Notes: generated by a model from the sequence alone, not told the origin. Numbered from the stretch's first letter, positions 1 to 8,219 are shown. The stretch is 35,515 nucleotides of DNA from an uncultured Prevotellaceae bacterium (GCA_902761905.1 CACWMK010000054.1:1-35515), one strand, 5' to 3'. Translations and numbers: made by a program.

Positions 1-16
1 CGGCAGAGCCGAGCGG
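1..16. repeat. Partial GC-rich palindromic (REP-like) element at window edge
   Basis: The first 16 bases, CGGCAGAGCCGAGCGG, form a small hairpin (CGGC-AGA-GCCG) and are identical to the second half of the element at 10542-10572. A close relative lies at 2235-2264. The first hairpin of the element presumably lies outside the window. This is seen directly; the REP-like role is inference. Confidence 0.7.
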
Positions 17-24
17 CCCAGGAT

Positions 25-99
25 TTTGCCATGTCAGATTTTTCACTTACCTTAGTGCTGCAAAATCAAGACAAGCAAAATCTTCAATGACATGGCAAA
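25..99. repeat. 12-bp inverted repeat in the leader before msrA
   Basis: TTTGCCATGTCA at 25-36 is repeated as its exact reverse complement TGACATGGCAAA at 88-99. Between them GCAAAATC occurs twice (60-67 and 75-82), with its complement GATTTTGC at 22-29. A minus-strand TACCTTTG (-7-like) lies at 96-103, so the region may also hold a promoter for a gene to the left of the window. No -33 element was found for it. Confidence 0.4.
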
Positions 100-176
100 G
101 GTACAAATAAAATCTGAGAAAATCACTCTTTTTGGAGGAAAATTTACTCCGTCTCGGCAAAAAAAGAATAAATTCT

Positions 177-207
177 TTTGTTATGCTCTCAACTTATCGT
201 ATCTTTG
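177..207 (+). promoter_or_regulatory. Bacteroidota promoter of msrA operon
   Basis: TTTG at 177-180, a 19-bp spacer and TATCTTTG at 200-207 match the Bacteroidota primary sigma consensus (TTTG/TAnnTTTG). Transcription would begin about 25 bases before the msrA start at 240. Confidence 0.8.
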
Positions 208-239
208 CACCCTGTTTTTAGAAAAAGAAAAAAGAAATT

Positions 240-758
240 ATGAAAACTAAAGAGATTTACTTAGCAGGAGGATGCTTCTGGGGTACAGAGCATTTCTTCA
301 AACAGATTGAGGGTGTGATAGAGACCGAGGTGGGATTTGCCAACGGCAATACTGAGAACCCTACATATAAAGAGGTGTATACCGACCAGACTGGCTATGC
401 AGAGACTGTGCTGGTGAAGTACGACCCTGAGGTGGCCAGTCTGAAGTTTCTGCTGCAGATGTTTTTCAAGGCCATCGACCCAACGAGTCTGAACAAGCAG
501 GGACACGACGAGGGCACTCGCTATCGCACTGGTGTGTACTATACCGACGAGGCTGATCTGGCCACTATCAACGAGGTGTTTGCTGACGAGCAGAAGCACT
601 ACGATGAGCCTCTGGCCGTAGAGAAACTGCCACTGAAGAACTTCTACACAGCCGAGGAGTATCATCAGGACTATCTGGACAAGAACCCTGACGGATACTG
701 CCATCTGCCACTGGAACTGTTTAAGTTTGCCAAACAAGCCAAAGACAAGATGCAGTAA
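240..758 (+). CDS. msrA: Peptide-methionine (S)-S-oxide reductase MsrA
   Basis: Reduces methionine-S-sulfoxide in oxidised proteins back to methionine. The protein is 172 residues, in the normal range for the short, single-domain form, and is not fused to MsrB. The signature GGCFWGTEHFF places the catalytic cysteine at residue 12. The C-terminal GYCHLPL carries a second cysteine often seen in this family. The DNA polymerase gene begins 6 bp after the stop, so the two are probably co-transcribed from the promoter at 177-207. Grouping an oxidative-repair enzyme with a translesion polymerase suggests a stress-response operon; that is inference. No signal peptide, so cytoplasmic. Confidence 0.97.
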   Translation: MKTKEIYLAGGCFWGTEHFFKQIEGVIETEVGFANGNTENPTYKEVYTDQTGYAETVLVKYDPEVASLKFLLQMFFKAIDPTSLNKQGHDEGTRYRTGVYYTDEADLATINEVFADEQKHYDEPLAVEKLPLKNFYTAEEYHQDYLDKNPDGYCHLPLELFKFAKQAKDKMQ

Positions 759-764
759 AACATA

Positions 765-2186
765 ATGCCTGAACAACAGCGAACGTATATAGCCATCGAC
801 CTGAAGTCGTTTTACGCTTCGGTGGAGTGTGTGGACAGGGGGCTCGACCCTCTGACCACAAACCTGGTGGTGGCCGATGCCAGTAGGACGGAGAAGACCA
901 TCTGTCTGGCCGTTTCGCCGTCGCTCAAGGAGTATGGTATAGGCGGGCGTGCACGGCTGTTTGAGGTGTATCAGAAGGCACGCGGAGTCGATTTTATCAT
1001 CGCTCCGCCACGCATGGCTCACTACATAGAGGTAAGCACACAGGTGTATCGCACGTATCTGAAATACATAGCGCCAGAGGACATACACGTGTACTCTATC
1101 GACGAGGTGTTTATGGACGTGACAGCCTATCTGGGCAGCTATAAGATAACGGCCCACGAGCTGGCCATGAAGATGATACGCGACGTGCTGGCCACCACGG
1201 GCATAACGGCCACAGCGGGCATAGGCACCAACATGTATCTGGCTAAGGTGGCCATGGACATAGTGGCCAAGAAGATGCCGGCCGACAAGGACGGTGTGCG
1301 TATAGCTGAGCTGGACGAGATGGAGTATCGCCGACAGTTGTGGGACTATCGACCGATAACCAAGTTCTGGCGCGTGGGTAGCGGCATAGCTGAGAAACTG
1401 GCTGTGTATGGCATTGACACTATGGGTAAGTTGGCGCGACTATCGCTACAGAACGAAGATGTGCTATACCGTATGTTCGGCGTGAATGCAGAGCTGCTGA
1501 TAGACCACGCATGGGGATGGGAACCATGCACGATGGAAGCCGTAAAGGCATATCGGCCGGAGACTAACTCGCTGAGTAGCGGACAGGTGCTGACGGAGCC
1601 CTACACAGCCAAGAAAGCACGAGTGGTGATACGCGAGATGGCCGAGGGAATGGCACTGAAGCTGGTGAGCAAACGACTGGTGACCGACCAGTTGGTGCTG
1701 ACCGTGGGCTACGATGTGGAGAGCCTGACGCGACCTGAAATACGCGCCAAGTACCACGGCGAGGTAACCAACAACTACTATGGCAAGCCAGTGCCCAAGC
1801 ACGCTCACGGCACGTACAACTTTGACCGCCCCACATCGCTATCCAGCAGAATGATGGATGCTGCTGCCGAACTATTCGACAAGCATGTAAACCCAGACTT
1901 GCTGATACGCCGACTGAACATAACGGCCAACCACGTGATACCAGAACAGATAGCCATACAACAGGACAACGCTCCGCAACAGCTTGACCTGTTTACCGAC
2001 TACGAGGCACTGGAGAAGCAGAAGCAGGCAGAACAAGCCCGCACCGACAAGGAACGACGCATGCAGGAGGTGCAACTAAGAATAAAACAACGATTCGGCA
2101 AGAACGCCATACTGAGAGGTCTGAACTTTGACGAGGGTGCCACGGCCAAGGATCGCAACCAACAGATAGGAGGACACAAGGCGTAG
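765..2186 (+). CDS. Y-family translesion DNA polymerase (UmuC/UvrX-like)
   Basis: Error-prone lesion-bypass polymerase of 473 residues. The palm carboxylates are visible: D12 in AIDLKSFYASVE, and D113/E114 in YSIDEVFMD. A sliding-clamp-binding motif QLDLF lies at residues 406-410, near the C-terminus. The 460-470-residue size and the following YolD-like gene resemble the Bacillus UvrX/YqjW group more than E. coli DinB, so no symbol is given. Proteins of this ImpB/MucB/SamB family are sometimes mislabelled as secretion proteins. It starts 6 bp after msrA and is probably in the same transcript. Confidence 0.93.
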   Translation: MPEQQRTYIAIDLKSFYASVECVDRGLDPLTTNLVVADASRTEKTICLAVSPSLKEYGIGGRARLFEVYQKARGVDFIIAPPRMAHYIEVSTQVYRTYLKYIAPEDIHVYSIDEVFMDVTAYLGSYKITAHELAMKMIRDVLATTGITATAGIGTNMYLAKVAMDIVAKKMPADKDGVRIAELDEMEYRRQLWDYRPITKFWRVGSGIAEKLAVYGIDTMGKLARLSLQNEDVLYRMFGVNAELLIDHAWGWEPCTMEAVKAYRPETNSLSSGQVLTEPYTAKKARVVIREMAEGMALKLVSKRLVTDQLVLTVGYDVESLTRPEIRAKYHGEVTNNYYGKPVPKHAHGTYNFDRPTSLSSRMMDAAAELFDKHVNPDLLIRRLNITANHVIPEQIAIQQDNAPQQLDLFTDYEALEKQKQAEQARTDKERRMQEVQLRIKQRFGKNAILRGLNFDEGATAKDRNQQIGGHKA

Positions 2187-2187
2187 T

Positions 2188-2279
2188 ACATTAAAGATTA
2201 AAGATTAAACATTAAAGATTAAACATTAAAGATTCTTGGCAGAGCCAAGCGGCGAAGCCGAGCGAAACATTAAAGATTG
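2188..2279. repeat. ATTAAAGATTAAAC tandem repeat with an inserted REP-like hairpin
   Basis: The gap between the polymerase and the YolD-like gene consists of head-to-tail ATTAAAGATTAAAC-type units (2189-2234 and 2266-2279). A GC-rich double hairpin interrupts them: CTTGGCAGAGCCAAG at 2235-2249, then CGGCGAAGCCG at 2250-2260. The same AT-rich tandem units recur at about 22357-22396 on the other strand. Confidence 0.75.
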
Positions 2280-2282
2280 ACA

Positions 2283-2468
2283 ATGGATTACGACGATATA
2301 ATAGATTTGCCACATCACGTTTCATCGCGACACCAGCCGATGTCGATGTATGCACGTGCGGCCCAGTTTGCACCCTTCGCAGCTCTGACGGGTTACGAAG
2401 AGGCAATAAGCACGGCCGAGAAAGAGCACACAGAAGCACCTAACAATGAGGATGATACAGAAATGTAG
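2283..2468 (+). CDS. YolD-like small protein
   Basis: A 61-residue acidic protein beginning MDYDDIIDLPHHVSSR, followed by MSMYARAAQFAPFAALTGY. This conserved segment is typical of the short YolD-like proteins encoded beside Y-family polymerases in Firmicutes and Bacteroidota. A TTG two codons upstream (2277) is possible, but the ATG at 2283 gives the usual N-terminus. It follows the polymerase after a repeat-filled gap of about 95 bp. Function is unknown; a role in modulating or partnering the polymerase is inferred from conserved linkage. Confidence 0.85.
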   Translation: MDYDDIIDLPHHVSSRHQPMSMYARAAQFAPFAALTGYEEAISTAEKEHTEAPNNEDDTEM

Positions 2469-2582
2469 CAAAAAATAAAGAGATTTTTGCATTTTAGGGC
2501 ATTTTTCGTGATTTCTATCAATAATATCGATAAAATTTGCAGTTTTTCAGAAAACTTGATATTAAGTTTCAGGTTTTCGCCG

Positions 2583-2590
2583 TATCTTTG
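2583..2590 (+). promoter_or_regulatory. -7 promoter box of the beta-barrel gene
   Basis: TATCTTTG followed by C at 2583-2591 fits the Bacteroidota -7 element. No convincing TTTG -33 element is seen at the expected spacing. The mRNA would have an untranslated leader of about 70 nt. Confidence 0.5.
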
Positions 2591-2666
2591 CAGCCGGATT
2601 TGAATAACGACACGCGGCCCTTTGGGAGGTCAAGTGTTTATGTTTAATTTTAAAAAAGAAGAAAAA

Positions 2667-3197
2667 ATGAAAAAGTTTTTTATGACACTCGCAGCAGTAT
2701 GTGTAGCTGCAACAATGGACGCTCAGGTTTATATCGGTGGTGGAATCGGTCTGCAGTCATCGTCTTATGATGGCAATACCACAACAGTTATCAAGCTGAT
2801 GCCTGAGGTAGGTTACAACCTGAACGAGAGCTGGGCTCTTGGTATCGCTCTGGGTTATGGTGAGGTTAAGGATGATAACACTAAGCACAAGACATTCGCT
2901 GTTAATCCTTACGCTCGTTACAACTTCGCTAAGTTCGACAAGGTAAACCTCTTTGTTGACGGTGGTCTGACATACACTCACACCGACAATGCTGGTGCAA
3001 AAGCTAATTCATTCAGCCTGGGTCTGAAGCCTGGTATCGCAGTTAACCTGAACGACAAGCTGAGTTTCGTTGCTCACGCTGGTTTCCTGGGTTGGACTAC
3101 TTCAAAGCCTGACGTAGATGGTGCTAAGTCTACTAACACATTCGGTTTCGACCTGGATGGTAGCGACCTGAGCTTTGGTTTCTACTACAACTTCTAA
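2667..3197 (+). CDS. Small outer-membrane beta-barrel protein
   Basis: A 176-residue protein with a cleavable signal peptide (MKKFFMTLAAVCVAATMDAQ), followed by alternating amphipathic strands and the terminal aromatic sequence GFYYNF expected of a barrel. The size suits an eight-stranded OmpA/OmpX-like barrel. The start at 2667 is chosen over an upstream in-frame codon at 2622 because it begins the signal peptide and follows an A/G-rich ribosome-binding stretch. Codon use looks like that of a highly expressed gene (many GGT, GCT and AAG codons). The ligand or role is unknown. The gene is monocistronic, with its own promoter and a strong terminator. Confidence 0.88.
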   Translation: MKKFFMTLAAVCVAATMDAQVYIGGGIGLQSSSYDGNTTTVIKLMPEVGYNLNESWALGIALGYGEVKDDNTKHKTFAVNPYARYNFAKFDKVNLFVDGGLTYTHTDNAGAKANSFSLGLKPGIAVNLNDKLSFVAHAGFLGWTTSKPDVDGAKSTNTFGFDLDGSDLSFGFYYNF

Positions 3198-3220
3198 TTA
3201 ACCTTAAGAAGCTAAAGCAA

Positions 3221-3262
3221 AGATGGCTGAGTTCCGTATGCGGACTCAGCCATCTGTTTTTT
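3221..3262 (+). terminator. Intrinsic terminator of the beta-barrel gene
   Basis: AGATGGCTGAG (3221-3231) pairs with CTCAGCCATCT (3245-3255). TCCG/CGGA extends the stem around a TATG loop, with one bulged T. The stem is followed by GTTTTTTA. This is a strong rho-independent terminator on the plus strand. Confidence 0.9.
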
Positions 3263-3277
3263 ATCCTACAGCTGGAA

Positions 3278-3736
3278 TTATGCAGCTGCAACTGCGGCAG
3301 CGGCTCCGATACCTACGCCAAGAATAAGTACAAATGCGTAGATGACCAGAAAGATGATGGTAATGATACCTGAGAATACCAATACCGAACGCAGACCAGA
3401 GAAGCTACGTGCCAACTGGGCAGAATCGCCTGTAAGGCAAGCGGCCTTAGCACCATTAGCAAACTGGAATCCCTTGATGAGAGGATAGATGTAGAGAGCG
3501 GCAAAGATCACATACAACAATCCCATAGCTCCGCCAAGTGGCGAATCGCCCATGTACTGAGTCAGGGCGGCACCAAAGACCATCATCAGAATGCCGAACA
3601 GCAACATAAGACACACACAGACGCATCCTACGATACACAAAAACTTGGCCCACTTAGCTGCTGACAGCAAATCGAGCCTTGCACTCTCAGTAACCTCCAG
3701 TCCTGCTGGAGCCTGATTCAAAATCTCTTCACTCAT
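3278..3736 (-). CDS. Small multi-pass membrane protein (DUF5362-like)
   Basis: A 152-residue protein with a soluble N-terminal stretch of about 30 residues and three predicted membrane helices (about 32-58, 67-88 and 117-147). The last ends in an alanine-rich tail. The layout resembles DUF5362 proteins of Bacteroidota, but that is from memory and unverified. The start MSEEILNQ (3736) is chosen because the promoter at 3791-3821 lies inside the longer reading frame that runs up to 3820. Function unknown. Confidence 0.75.
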   Translation of the reverse strand: MSEEILNQAPAGLEVTESARLDLLSAAKWAKFLCIVGCVCVCLMLLFGILMMVFGAALTQYMGDSPLGGAMGLLYVIFAALYIYPLIKGFQFANGAKAACLTGDSAQLARSFSGLRSVLVFSGIITIIFLVIYAFVLILGVGIGAAAAVAAA

Positions 3737-3790
3737 AGTTTTTTTTAGTAATTTTGGGGTTGAATTGATTAAAAAAAATAATATCGGGCA

Positions 3791-3821
3791 CAAAGGTAGG
3801 AAAATATTTCTGTAAGACAAA
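3791..3821 (-). promoter_or_regulatory. Promoter of the small membrane protein gene
   Basis: On the minus strand, TTTG (3818-3821), a 19-bp spacer and TACCTTTG (3791-3798) match the consensus. The -33 box lies within the T-tract of the upstream gene's terminator hairpin (3824-3857). Confidence 0.8.
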
Positions 3822-3857
3822 AAAAATAAGGCATTTTCTTTGAGAAATGCCTTATTT
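3819..3857 (-). terminator. Intrinsic terminator of the lipoprotein gene
   Basis: A 13-bp perfect stem, AAATAAGGCATTT (3824-3836) with AAATGCCTTATTT (3845-3857), around an 8-nt loop. On the minus strand it is followed by a T-run (A at 3819-3826). It lies directly downstream of the gene at 3874-4470. Confidence 0.85.
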
Positions 3858-3873
3858 ATGATGTTTTTACTAT

Positions 3874-4470
3874 CTATTTGGTTTCCAAAACGAATGGGGT
3901 TGCCTGAGTAAGATAGGCTGTTTCGTTTTTATCCATAAAGATGGCACCCTCTACTATCTGCATCTCAATCTTCTTGGTGCTAGAGGTGTAGCGACCAAAC
4001 GAACTGGTACTGTTAGCATAGAATGCTACATAAAATTTGTGCTCAGCGCCGTCAAACTGTAATGTATAGCAAGGCGATGTGGGATTGATGAGCCACTGAA
4101 CAGGATTGGTGGTAATAAATCCAATGAGACAGTCGATATCTGGATCGGGTGCATTGGCAATGGCCTCCTTAAGTGTCTTGTCAGAGATATTCTCGGCCAA
4201 CAGATGTGATGGGAAATTGTGGATGGTCAGCGTGCTATCAGAGTTGATGCTCCATGAGATAGCGAGCGTATCGGTGACATCATTAACGTTCTGAATATTC
4301 TGGGCCGCATAGATGAGGTTGCCGGTGTAGTTGCCCTTAACGAGACTAGCACAATATTCTTTCTCGGCTTTTGACAGACCGGTTGTAGAGCTGTCGTTAT
4401 CCTTAAGACATGACGTGAGAGACACTGCTGCCAGCAGGCTGGCAAATGTAAAAATACGAATTGTTTTCAT
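3874..4470 (-). CDS. Lipoprotein of unknown function (DUF4840-like)
   Basis: A 198-residue protein with a lipoprotein signal peptide: MKTIRIFTFASLLAAVSLTSC has the lipobox LTSC with the lipidated cysteine at residue 21. The mature part starts acidic (LKDNDSS), then has GNYTGNL and a beta-rich body. It resembles DUF4840 lipoproteins of Bacteroides/Prevotella; this family name is a recollection. Probably anchored to the outer membrane facing the periplasm or surface. It is flanked by a terminator and appears monocistronic. No enzymatic motif seen. Confidence 0.8.
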   Translation of the reverse strand: MKTIRIFTFASLLAAVSLTSCLKDNDSSTTGLSKAEKEYCASLVKGNYTGNLIYAAQNIQNVNDVTDTLAISWSINSDSTLTIHNFPSHLLAENISDKTLKEAIANAPDPDIDCLIGFITTNPVQWLINPTSPCYTLQFDGAEHKFYVAFYANSTSSFGRYTSSTKKIEMQIVEGAIFMDKNETAYLTQATPFVLETK

Positions 4471-4540
4471 CTTTATACTTATATTTTTAATGTTATATAC
4501 ACCCCCATAAATGCAATAGACGCCGACATCTTGTATCGAA

Positions 4541-4557
4541 AACGTTTAAAAAACGTT
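4541..4557 (-). terminator. Weak hairpin after the SDR gene
   Basis: AACGTTT (4541-4547) and AAACGTT (4551-4557) form a short AT-rich hairpin just past the SDR stop, with only a short T-run after it. Possible weak terminator. Confidence 0.35.
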
Positions 4558-4565
4558 AATTCCGA

Positions 4566-5321
4566 TTATTTCCTTACGATGACGCTACCACTAGCCTGAT
4601 GTGTGGCCAGGATGAGCACCTCGGCTATCTGTACGTGGGCAGGAGCATTGGCAGCATAAACGGCTACATCGGCGATATCGTCGCCTGTGAGTGGCTTGAT
4701 GCCCTGATAGAGCTTAGCTGCACGATCGGTGTCGCCATGGAAACGAACGTTGCTGAAGTTGGTCTCTACGAGTCCAGGCTTGAGATTGGTAACACGAACG
4801 GAGGTATTAGCTACATCGATGCGCAAGCCATCGCTCAGGGCCTTGACAGCGGCCTTAGTGGCGCAATACACATTGCCGCCGGCATAAGCTGCATCACCAG
4901 CTACCGAACCTATATTAATAATGTGTCCGCTGTTGCGCTCTATCATTCCAGGAACAATCAGTCGGGTCATAGTGAGCAGGCCCTTGATGTTGGTATCGAT
5001 CATACCATCCCAATCATTGAAGTCGCCCTCGTACTCTGGCTCAAGTCCGAGTGCCAGTCCGGCATTGTTTACCAGCACGTCTATCTTGGTCCACTCAGCA
5101 GGCAGACTTTCAATAGCCTTCTGAGCAGCCTCGCGATCGCGCACATCGAACTTAAGTGTTACAACCTCTGTGCCCTGAGCCTTGAGCTCGCTTGAAATCT
5201 CGCTCAGACGGGTGGTGTTACGACCTGTAAGAATCAACTTGTCGCCATTGGCAGCAAACTTGCGGGCGCAACCCAGACCAATACCGCTGGTGGCACCTGT
5301 AATAAATACGATTTTGTTCAT
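4566..5321 (-). CDS. Short-chain dehydrogenase/reductase (YdfG-like)
   Basis: A 251-residue classical SDR oxidoreductase. The NAD(P)-binding motif TGATSGIG is at residues 8-15, the structural NNAG motif is near 85-88, and the catalytic residues are S139, Y152 and K156 (YCATK). The dinucleotide-site sequence TGRNTTRL suggests NADP preference, as in the YdfG group that acts on 3-hydroxy acids such as serine; the substrate is inferred. It begins 17 bp after the greA stop, so it is probably co-transcribed with greA. Confidence 0.92.
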   Translation of the reverse strand: MNKIVFITGATSGIGLGCARKFAANGDKLILTGRNTTRLSEISSELKAQGTEVVTLKFDVRDREAAQKAIESLPAEWTKIDVLVNNAGLALGLEPEYEGDFNDWDGMIDTNIKGLLTMTRLIVPGMIERNSGHIINIGSVAGDAAYAGGNVYCATKAAVKALSDGLRIDVANTSVRVTNLKPGLVETNFSNVRFHGDTDRAAKLYQGIKPLTGDDIADVAVYAANAPAHVQIAEVLILATHQASGSVIVRK

Positions 5322-5338
5322 AATTTTACTCTAATTAG

Positions 5339-5803
5339 TTATAGTGTTATACTTTCGATTCGGAGTTTTACCATACCTGCTGGCACGCGTACCTCTACCA
5401 CATCACCAACCTTCTTATTTAGCAAGGCCTGAGCGATAGGCGACTTAATACTGATCTTACCCTCACGCAGATTTGCTTCGTGGGGACTGGCGATGGTATA
5501 GGTCATCTTGGCATTGTTGGATAAATTGGTCATCTCTACCTTACTGAGCAATCCTACGCAGTCTTTACCCAGGAGTTCGGTATCGATGACACGTGCATTC
5601 TCGAGCACTTTCTGCAGGAAACTGATACGGCCCAACAGTCGACCCTGCTCGCGCTTGGCAGCATGATACTCGAAGTTCTCGCTCAGGTCGCCCTTGTCGC
5701 GAGCCTCAGAGATAGCATCCTTACATGCAGGCAGTTCAACACTCTCTAAATGCTTCAGTTCGTTGACGAGCTTATCCCAGCCCTCTTGTGACATATATTC
5801 CAT
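5339..5803 (-). CDS. greA: Transcription elongation factor GreA
   Basis: A 154-residue protein that rescues backtracked RNA polymerase by stimulating transcript cleavage. The N-terminal coiled coil contains the diagnostic EARDKGDLSENFEYHAAKREQ region with the acidic tip (D and E of GDLSENFEY). The C-terminal FKBP-like domain includes GDVVEVRVPAG. The ATG at 5803 (MEYMSQEGWDKL) matches the family N-terminus. An upstream in-frame TTG at 5821 would overlap the transcription start region. First gene of a probable greA-SDR operon. Confidence 0.95.
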   Translation of the reverse strand: MEYMSQEGWDKLVNELKHLESVELPACKDAISEARDKGDLSENFEYHAAKREQGRLLGRISFLQKVLENARVIDTELLGKDCVGLLSKVEMTNLSNNAKMTYTIASPHEANLREGKISIKSPIAQALLNKKVGDVVEVRVPAGMVKLRIESITL

Positions 5804-5832
5804 AAATATGCAAATTCTCAAGTTTTCGGCTG

Positions 5833-5840
5833 CAAAATTA
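5833..5840 (-). promoter_or_regulatory. -7 promoter box of greA
   Basis: TAATTTTG (followed by C) on the minus strand, 30 bases before the greA ATG. A TTG at 5861-5863 could serve as a weak -33 element (20-bp spacer). It sits back-to-back with the purU promoter. Confidence 0.55.
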
Positions 5841-5857
5841 GCACTTTTTTCCGAATC

Positions 5858-5890
5858 TGTGCAATTTTACATTCTTTTTTTGTATCTTTG
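5858..5890 (+). promoter_or_regulatory. Promoter of purU and the his/lys run
   Basis: TATCTTTG (followed by C) at 5883-5890 is a perfect -7 box. TGTG at 5858-5861 (21-bp spacer) is a weak -33. It lies 35 bases before the purU start and divergent from greA. Confidence 0.65.
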
Positions 5891-5924
5891 CGCCTTGAAA
5901 TTATAGGTAAATAGATAAGAAGAG

Positions 5925-6788
5925 ATGGAAACGACAGCAATTCTGCTATTGCACTGCCCTGATCAGCAGGGAATTATTTCGGAAGTTACCAAGTTTATCA
6001 CGGATAACAAGGGTAACATTGTTTACCTCGACCAGTATGTAGACAAGGTTGAGGGAATGTTTTTTATGCGTATAGAATGGGAACTTGAAGGTTTCATGAT
6101 TCCGCGCGACAAGATCTACGATTATATCACCACGCTCTATGCTCATCGATACCAGATGAAGTTCAGCTTGTACTACAGCGACAAGCGTCCACGCATGGCT
6201 ATATTCGTGAGCAAGATGAGTCACTGTCTGTACGACTTGCTGGCACGCTGGAAGGCAGGCGAGTTTAATTGTGACATACCTTGTATCGTGTCGAACCATG
6301 AGGATCTGCGCTATGTGGCCGAACAGTTTGGCATACCTTACTACGTGTGGAGTATCAAGAAGGACCACAGCAACAAGGATGAGGTAGAAAAGGCCGAGAT
6401 GGAACTGCTGAAGAAGGAGGATATCTCGTTCATAGTGCTGGCCCGCTATATGCAGATAATCAGCGACGAGATGATAGCCGAGTATCCGCATCACATCATC
6501 AACATACACCACTCGTTCCTGCCGGCATTTATCGGTGCAAAGCCTTATCATCAGGCCTACGAGCGAGGTGTGAAGATTATCGGCGCCACAAGTCACTATG
6601 TGACAGCCGAACTGGATGCAGGACCAATCATCGAGCAGGATGTGACACGCATCACCCACAAGGACACCCCTGAGAGCCTGGTACTGAAGGGTAAGGACCT
6701 GGAGAAGATCGTGCTGAGCCACGCTGTGAGCAAGCACATCCAGCGCAAAATTCTCACCTACAAGAATAAAACTATCATATTCTCGTAA
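5925..6788 (+). CDS. purU: Formyltetrahydrofolate deformylase PurU
   Basis: Hydrolyses 10-formyl-THF to THF and formate, supplying formate and balancing one-carbon pools. The 287-residue length is normal. An N-terminal ACT domain (about 5-80, starting LLLHCPDQQGIIS) senses amino acids in the family (methionine/glycine in E. coli). The C-terminal formyltransferase-fold domain has the catalytic N193-H195 (INIHHSFLP) and D231 (AELDAGPII). It heads a long co-directional run into the his genes. Its role beside histidine synthesis may be one-carbon/purine balance, as AICAR is released by HisF; that link is inference. Confidence 0.95.
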   Translation: METTAILLLHCPDQQGIISEVTKFITDNKGNIVYLDQYVDKVEGMFFMRIEWELEGFMIPRDKIYDYITTLYAHRYQMKFSLYYSDKRPRMAIFVSKMSHCLYDLLARWKAGEFNCDIPCIVSNHEDLRYVAEQFGIPYYVWSIKKDHSNKDEVEKAEMELLKKEDISFIVLARYMQIISDEMIAEYPHHIINIHHSFLPAFIGAKPYHQAYERGVKIIGATSHYVTAELDAGPIIEQDVTRITHKDTPESLVLKGKDLEKIVLSHAVSKHIQRKILTYKNKTIIFS

Positions 6789-6799
6789 TAAAGATATGG

Positions 6800-6890
6800 C
6801 CTACGGATTTTACGGATTTTACAGATTAAATTATCTAGATAACCGTTAATCCAAAGGCAAAAAATCAGTATAATCCGTATAATCCGTAGG
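6800..6890 (+). repeat. Intergenic palindromic repeat, copy 1 (purU-hisH)
   Basis: Begins CCTACGGATTTTACGGATT and ends TATAATCCGTATAATCCGTAGG-like, so the ends form an imperfect inverted repeat. Each arm is built from a 9-bp unit (ACGGATTTT, or its complement ATAATCCGT). The core contains GTTAATCCAAAGGCAAAAAA. It fills nearly the whole purU-hisH gap. Confidence 0.9.
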
Positions 6891-6906
6891 TAAAACAAAA
6901 ATATTA

Positions 6907-7497
6907 ATGCAAGTAGCAATAGTAAAATACAATGCGGGAAATATCTATTCGGTGGTGAACGCACTGAAGCGACTGGGCATTGACCCACTGCTGACTGACG
7001 ATGCCGAGCTACTGATGAAGGCCGACAAGGTACTGTTTCCTGGACAAGGCCACGCAGGTGAGGCGATGGACTACCTGAGGGCACGGAAACTAGACCAGGT
7101 GATAAGCGACCTGAAGCAGCCCGTATTCGGCATCTGCGTAGGTCAGCAGTTGCTATGCCGACACTCTGAGGAGGGAAACACCGACTGCATCGGAATATTC
7201 GATGCCGAAGTGAAGCGTTTCATGCCCGAGCGACACGAGGACAAAGTGCCATGCATGGGATGGAACGAGTTGCACAGTTTGAAATCACCATTGTACAATG
7301 GCCTCAACGAGGGCGACTACGTATACTTCGTTCACTCTTATTATGTGCCAGTATGTCAGGATACCATCGCTACGGCCGACTATATCCTACCCTACTCGGC
7401 ATCTATGCACCGTGATAATTTCTATACCTGCCAGTTCCACCCCGAAAAGAGTGGTAAGGTGGGCGAACAGATAATCAAAAACTTTATAGACCTATGA
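6907..7497 (+). CDS. hisH: Imidazole glycerol phosphate synthase, glutaminase subunit HisH
   Basis: A 196-residue class I glutamine amidotransferase that hydrolyses glutamine and channels ammonia to HisF in histidine biosynthesis. The catalytic triad is visible: C77 in FGICVGQQLL, and H178 and E180 in QFHPEKSG. The stop overlaps the hisA start (ATGA), implying translational coupling. It is the first his gene of this cluster. hisG, hisD, hisC and hisB are not in the window and must be elsewhere if the pathway is complete. Confidence 0.96.
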   Translation: MQVAIVKYNAGNIYSVVNALKRLGIDPLLTDDAELLMKADKVLFPGQGHAGEAMDYLRARKLDQVISDLKQPVFGICVGQQLLCRHSEEGNTDCIGIFDAEVKRFMPERHEDKVPCMGWNELHSLKSPLYNGLNEGDYVYFVHSYYVPVCQDTIATADYILPYSASMHRDNFYTCQFHPEKSGKVGEQIIKNFIDL

Positions 7498-8219
7498 TAG
7501 AACTTATACCCGCCATCGACATCATCGGAGGTCAGTGCGTACGCTTGACCAAAGGCGATTACGACCAGAAGACAGTTTACGGCGACCCGCTGCAAATGGC
7601 ACGCGAGTTTGAGAAAGCAGGCATAAAGCGTCTGCACATGGTAGACCTGGACGGAGCCAAGAGCAAGCATATAGTTAACAGCCATGTGCTGAAACAGATT
7701 GCGGCCGAGACCAATCTGGAAATCGACTTCGGAGGTGGCATTAAGTCGCACGAGGATATCGATGCCGCATTTGAGAGCGGAGCGCAGATGGTGACCGTAG
7801 GATCGGTAGCCGTTACAAACCCACAGCTGTTTACATGGTGGCTACAGAAATATGGTCCCGATCGCATGATTCTAGGTGCCGACGTGCGCAACGGAAAGAT
7901 AAGCATCAACGGATGGAAAGAGGACTCTGACGAAGACCTGTTGCCATTCCTGCAGAGATATATCGACGCTGGAGTGAGAATGGTGCTCTGCACAGAGATA
8001 TCTAAGGACGGTACGCTGGGCGGACCTGCCATCGACCTGTACAAACGTGTACTCGACAAGTATCCCGACCTGTACCTGATAGCCAGTGGTGGAGTATCGT
8101 CGATGAACGATATCAGAAAACTCGAGAATGCAGGAGTTCCTGCCGTAGTGTTCGGCAAGGCTATCTACGAGGAGAAGATTGCACTGAAAGAATTGTCGTA
8201 CATAGCAAATCATAAGTAA
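7494..8219 (+). CDS. hisA: Phosphoribosylformimino-5-aminoimidazole carboxamide ribotide isomerase HisA
   Basis: A 241-residue (beta/alpha)8 barrel isomerising ProFAR to PRFAR, the step before HisHF. The two catalytic aspartates are D9 (IPAIDIIGG) and D130 (LGADVRNG). The phosphate-binding loops IDFGGGIKS and IASGGVSS are present. It overlaps hisH by 4 bp, and hisF starts 2 bp after its stop. Confidence 0.97.
   Translation: MIELIPAIDIIGGQCVRLTKGDYDQKTVYGDPLQMAREFEKAGIKRLHMVDLDGAKSKHIVNSHVLKQIAAETNLEIDFGGGIKSHEDIDAAFESGAQMVTVGSVAVTNPQLFTWWLQKYGPDRMILGADVRNGKISINGWKEDSDEDLLPFLQRYIDAGVRMVLCTEISKDGTLGGPAIDLYKRVLDKYPDLYLIASGGVSSMNDIRKLENAGVPAVVFGKAIYEEKIALKELSYIANHK

Noticed and set aside
96-103. 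Minus-strand -7 box with a gene starting ATGGCAAAATCC running out of the window
   Set aside because: Only about ten codons are visible and they overlap the REP-like element; not enough to call a gene.
261-1157. Long minus-strand open frame (298 codons) opposite msrA and the polymerase
   Set aside because: Shadow of two clearly coding plus-strand genes; composition is unlike a real protein and there is no homology or ribosome-binding signal.
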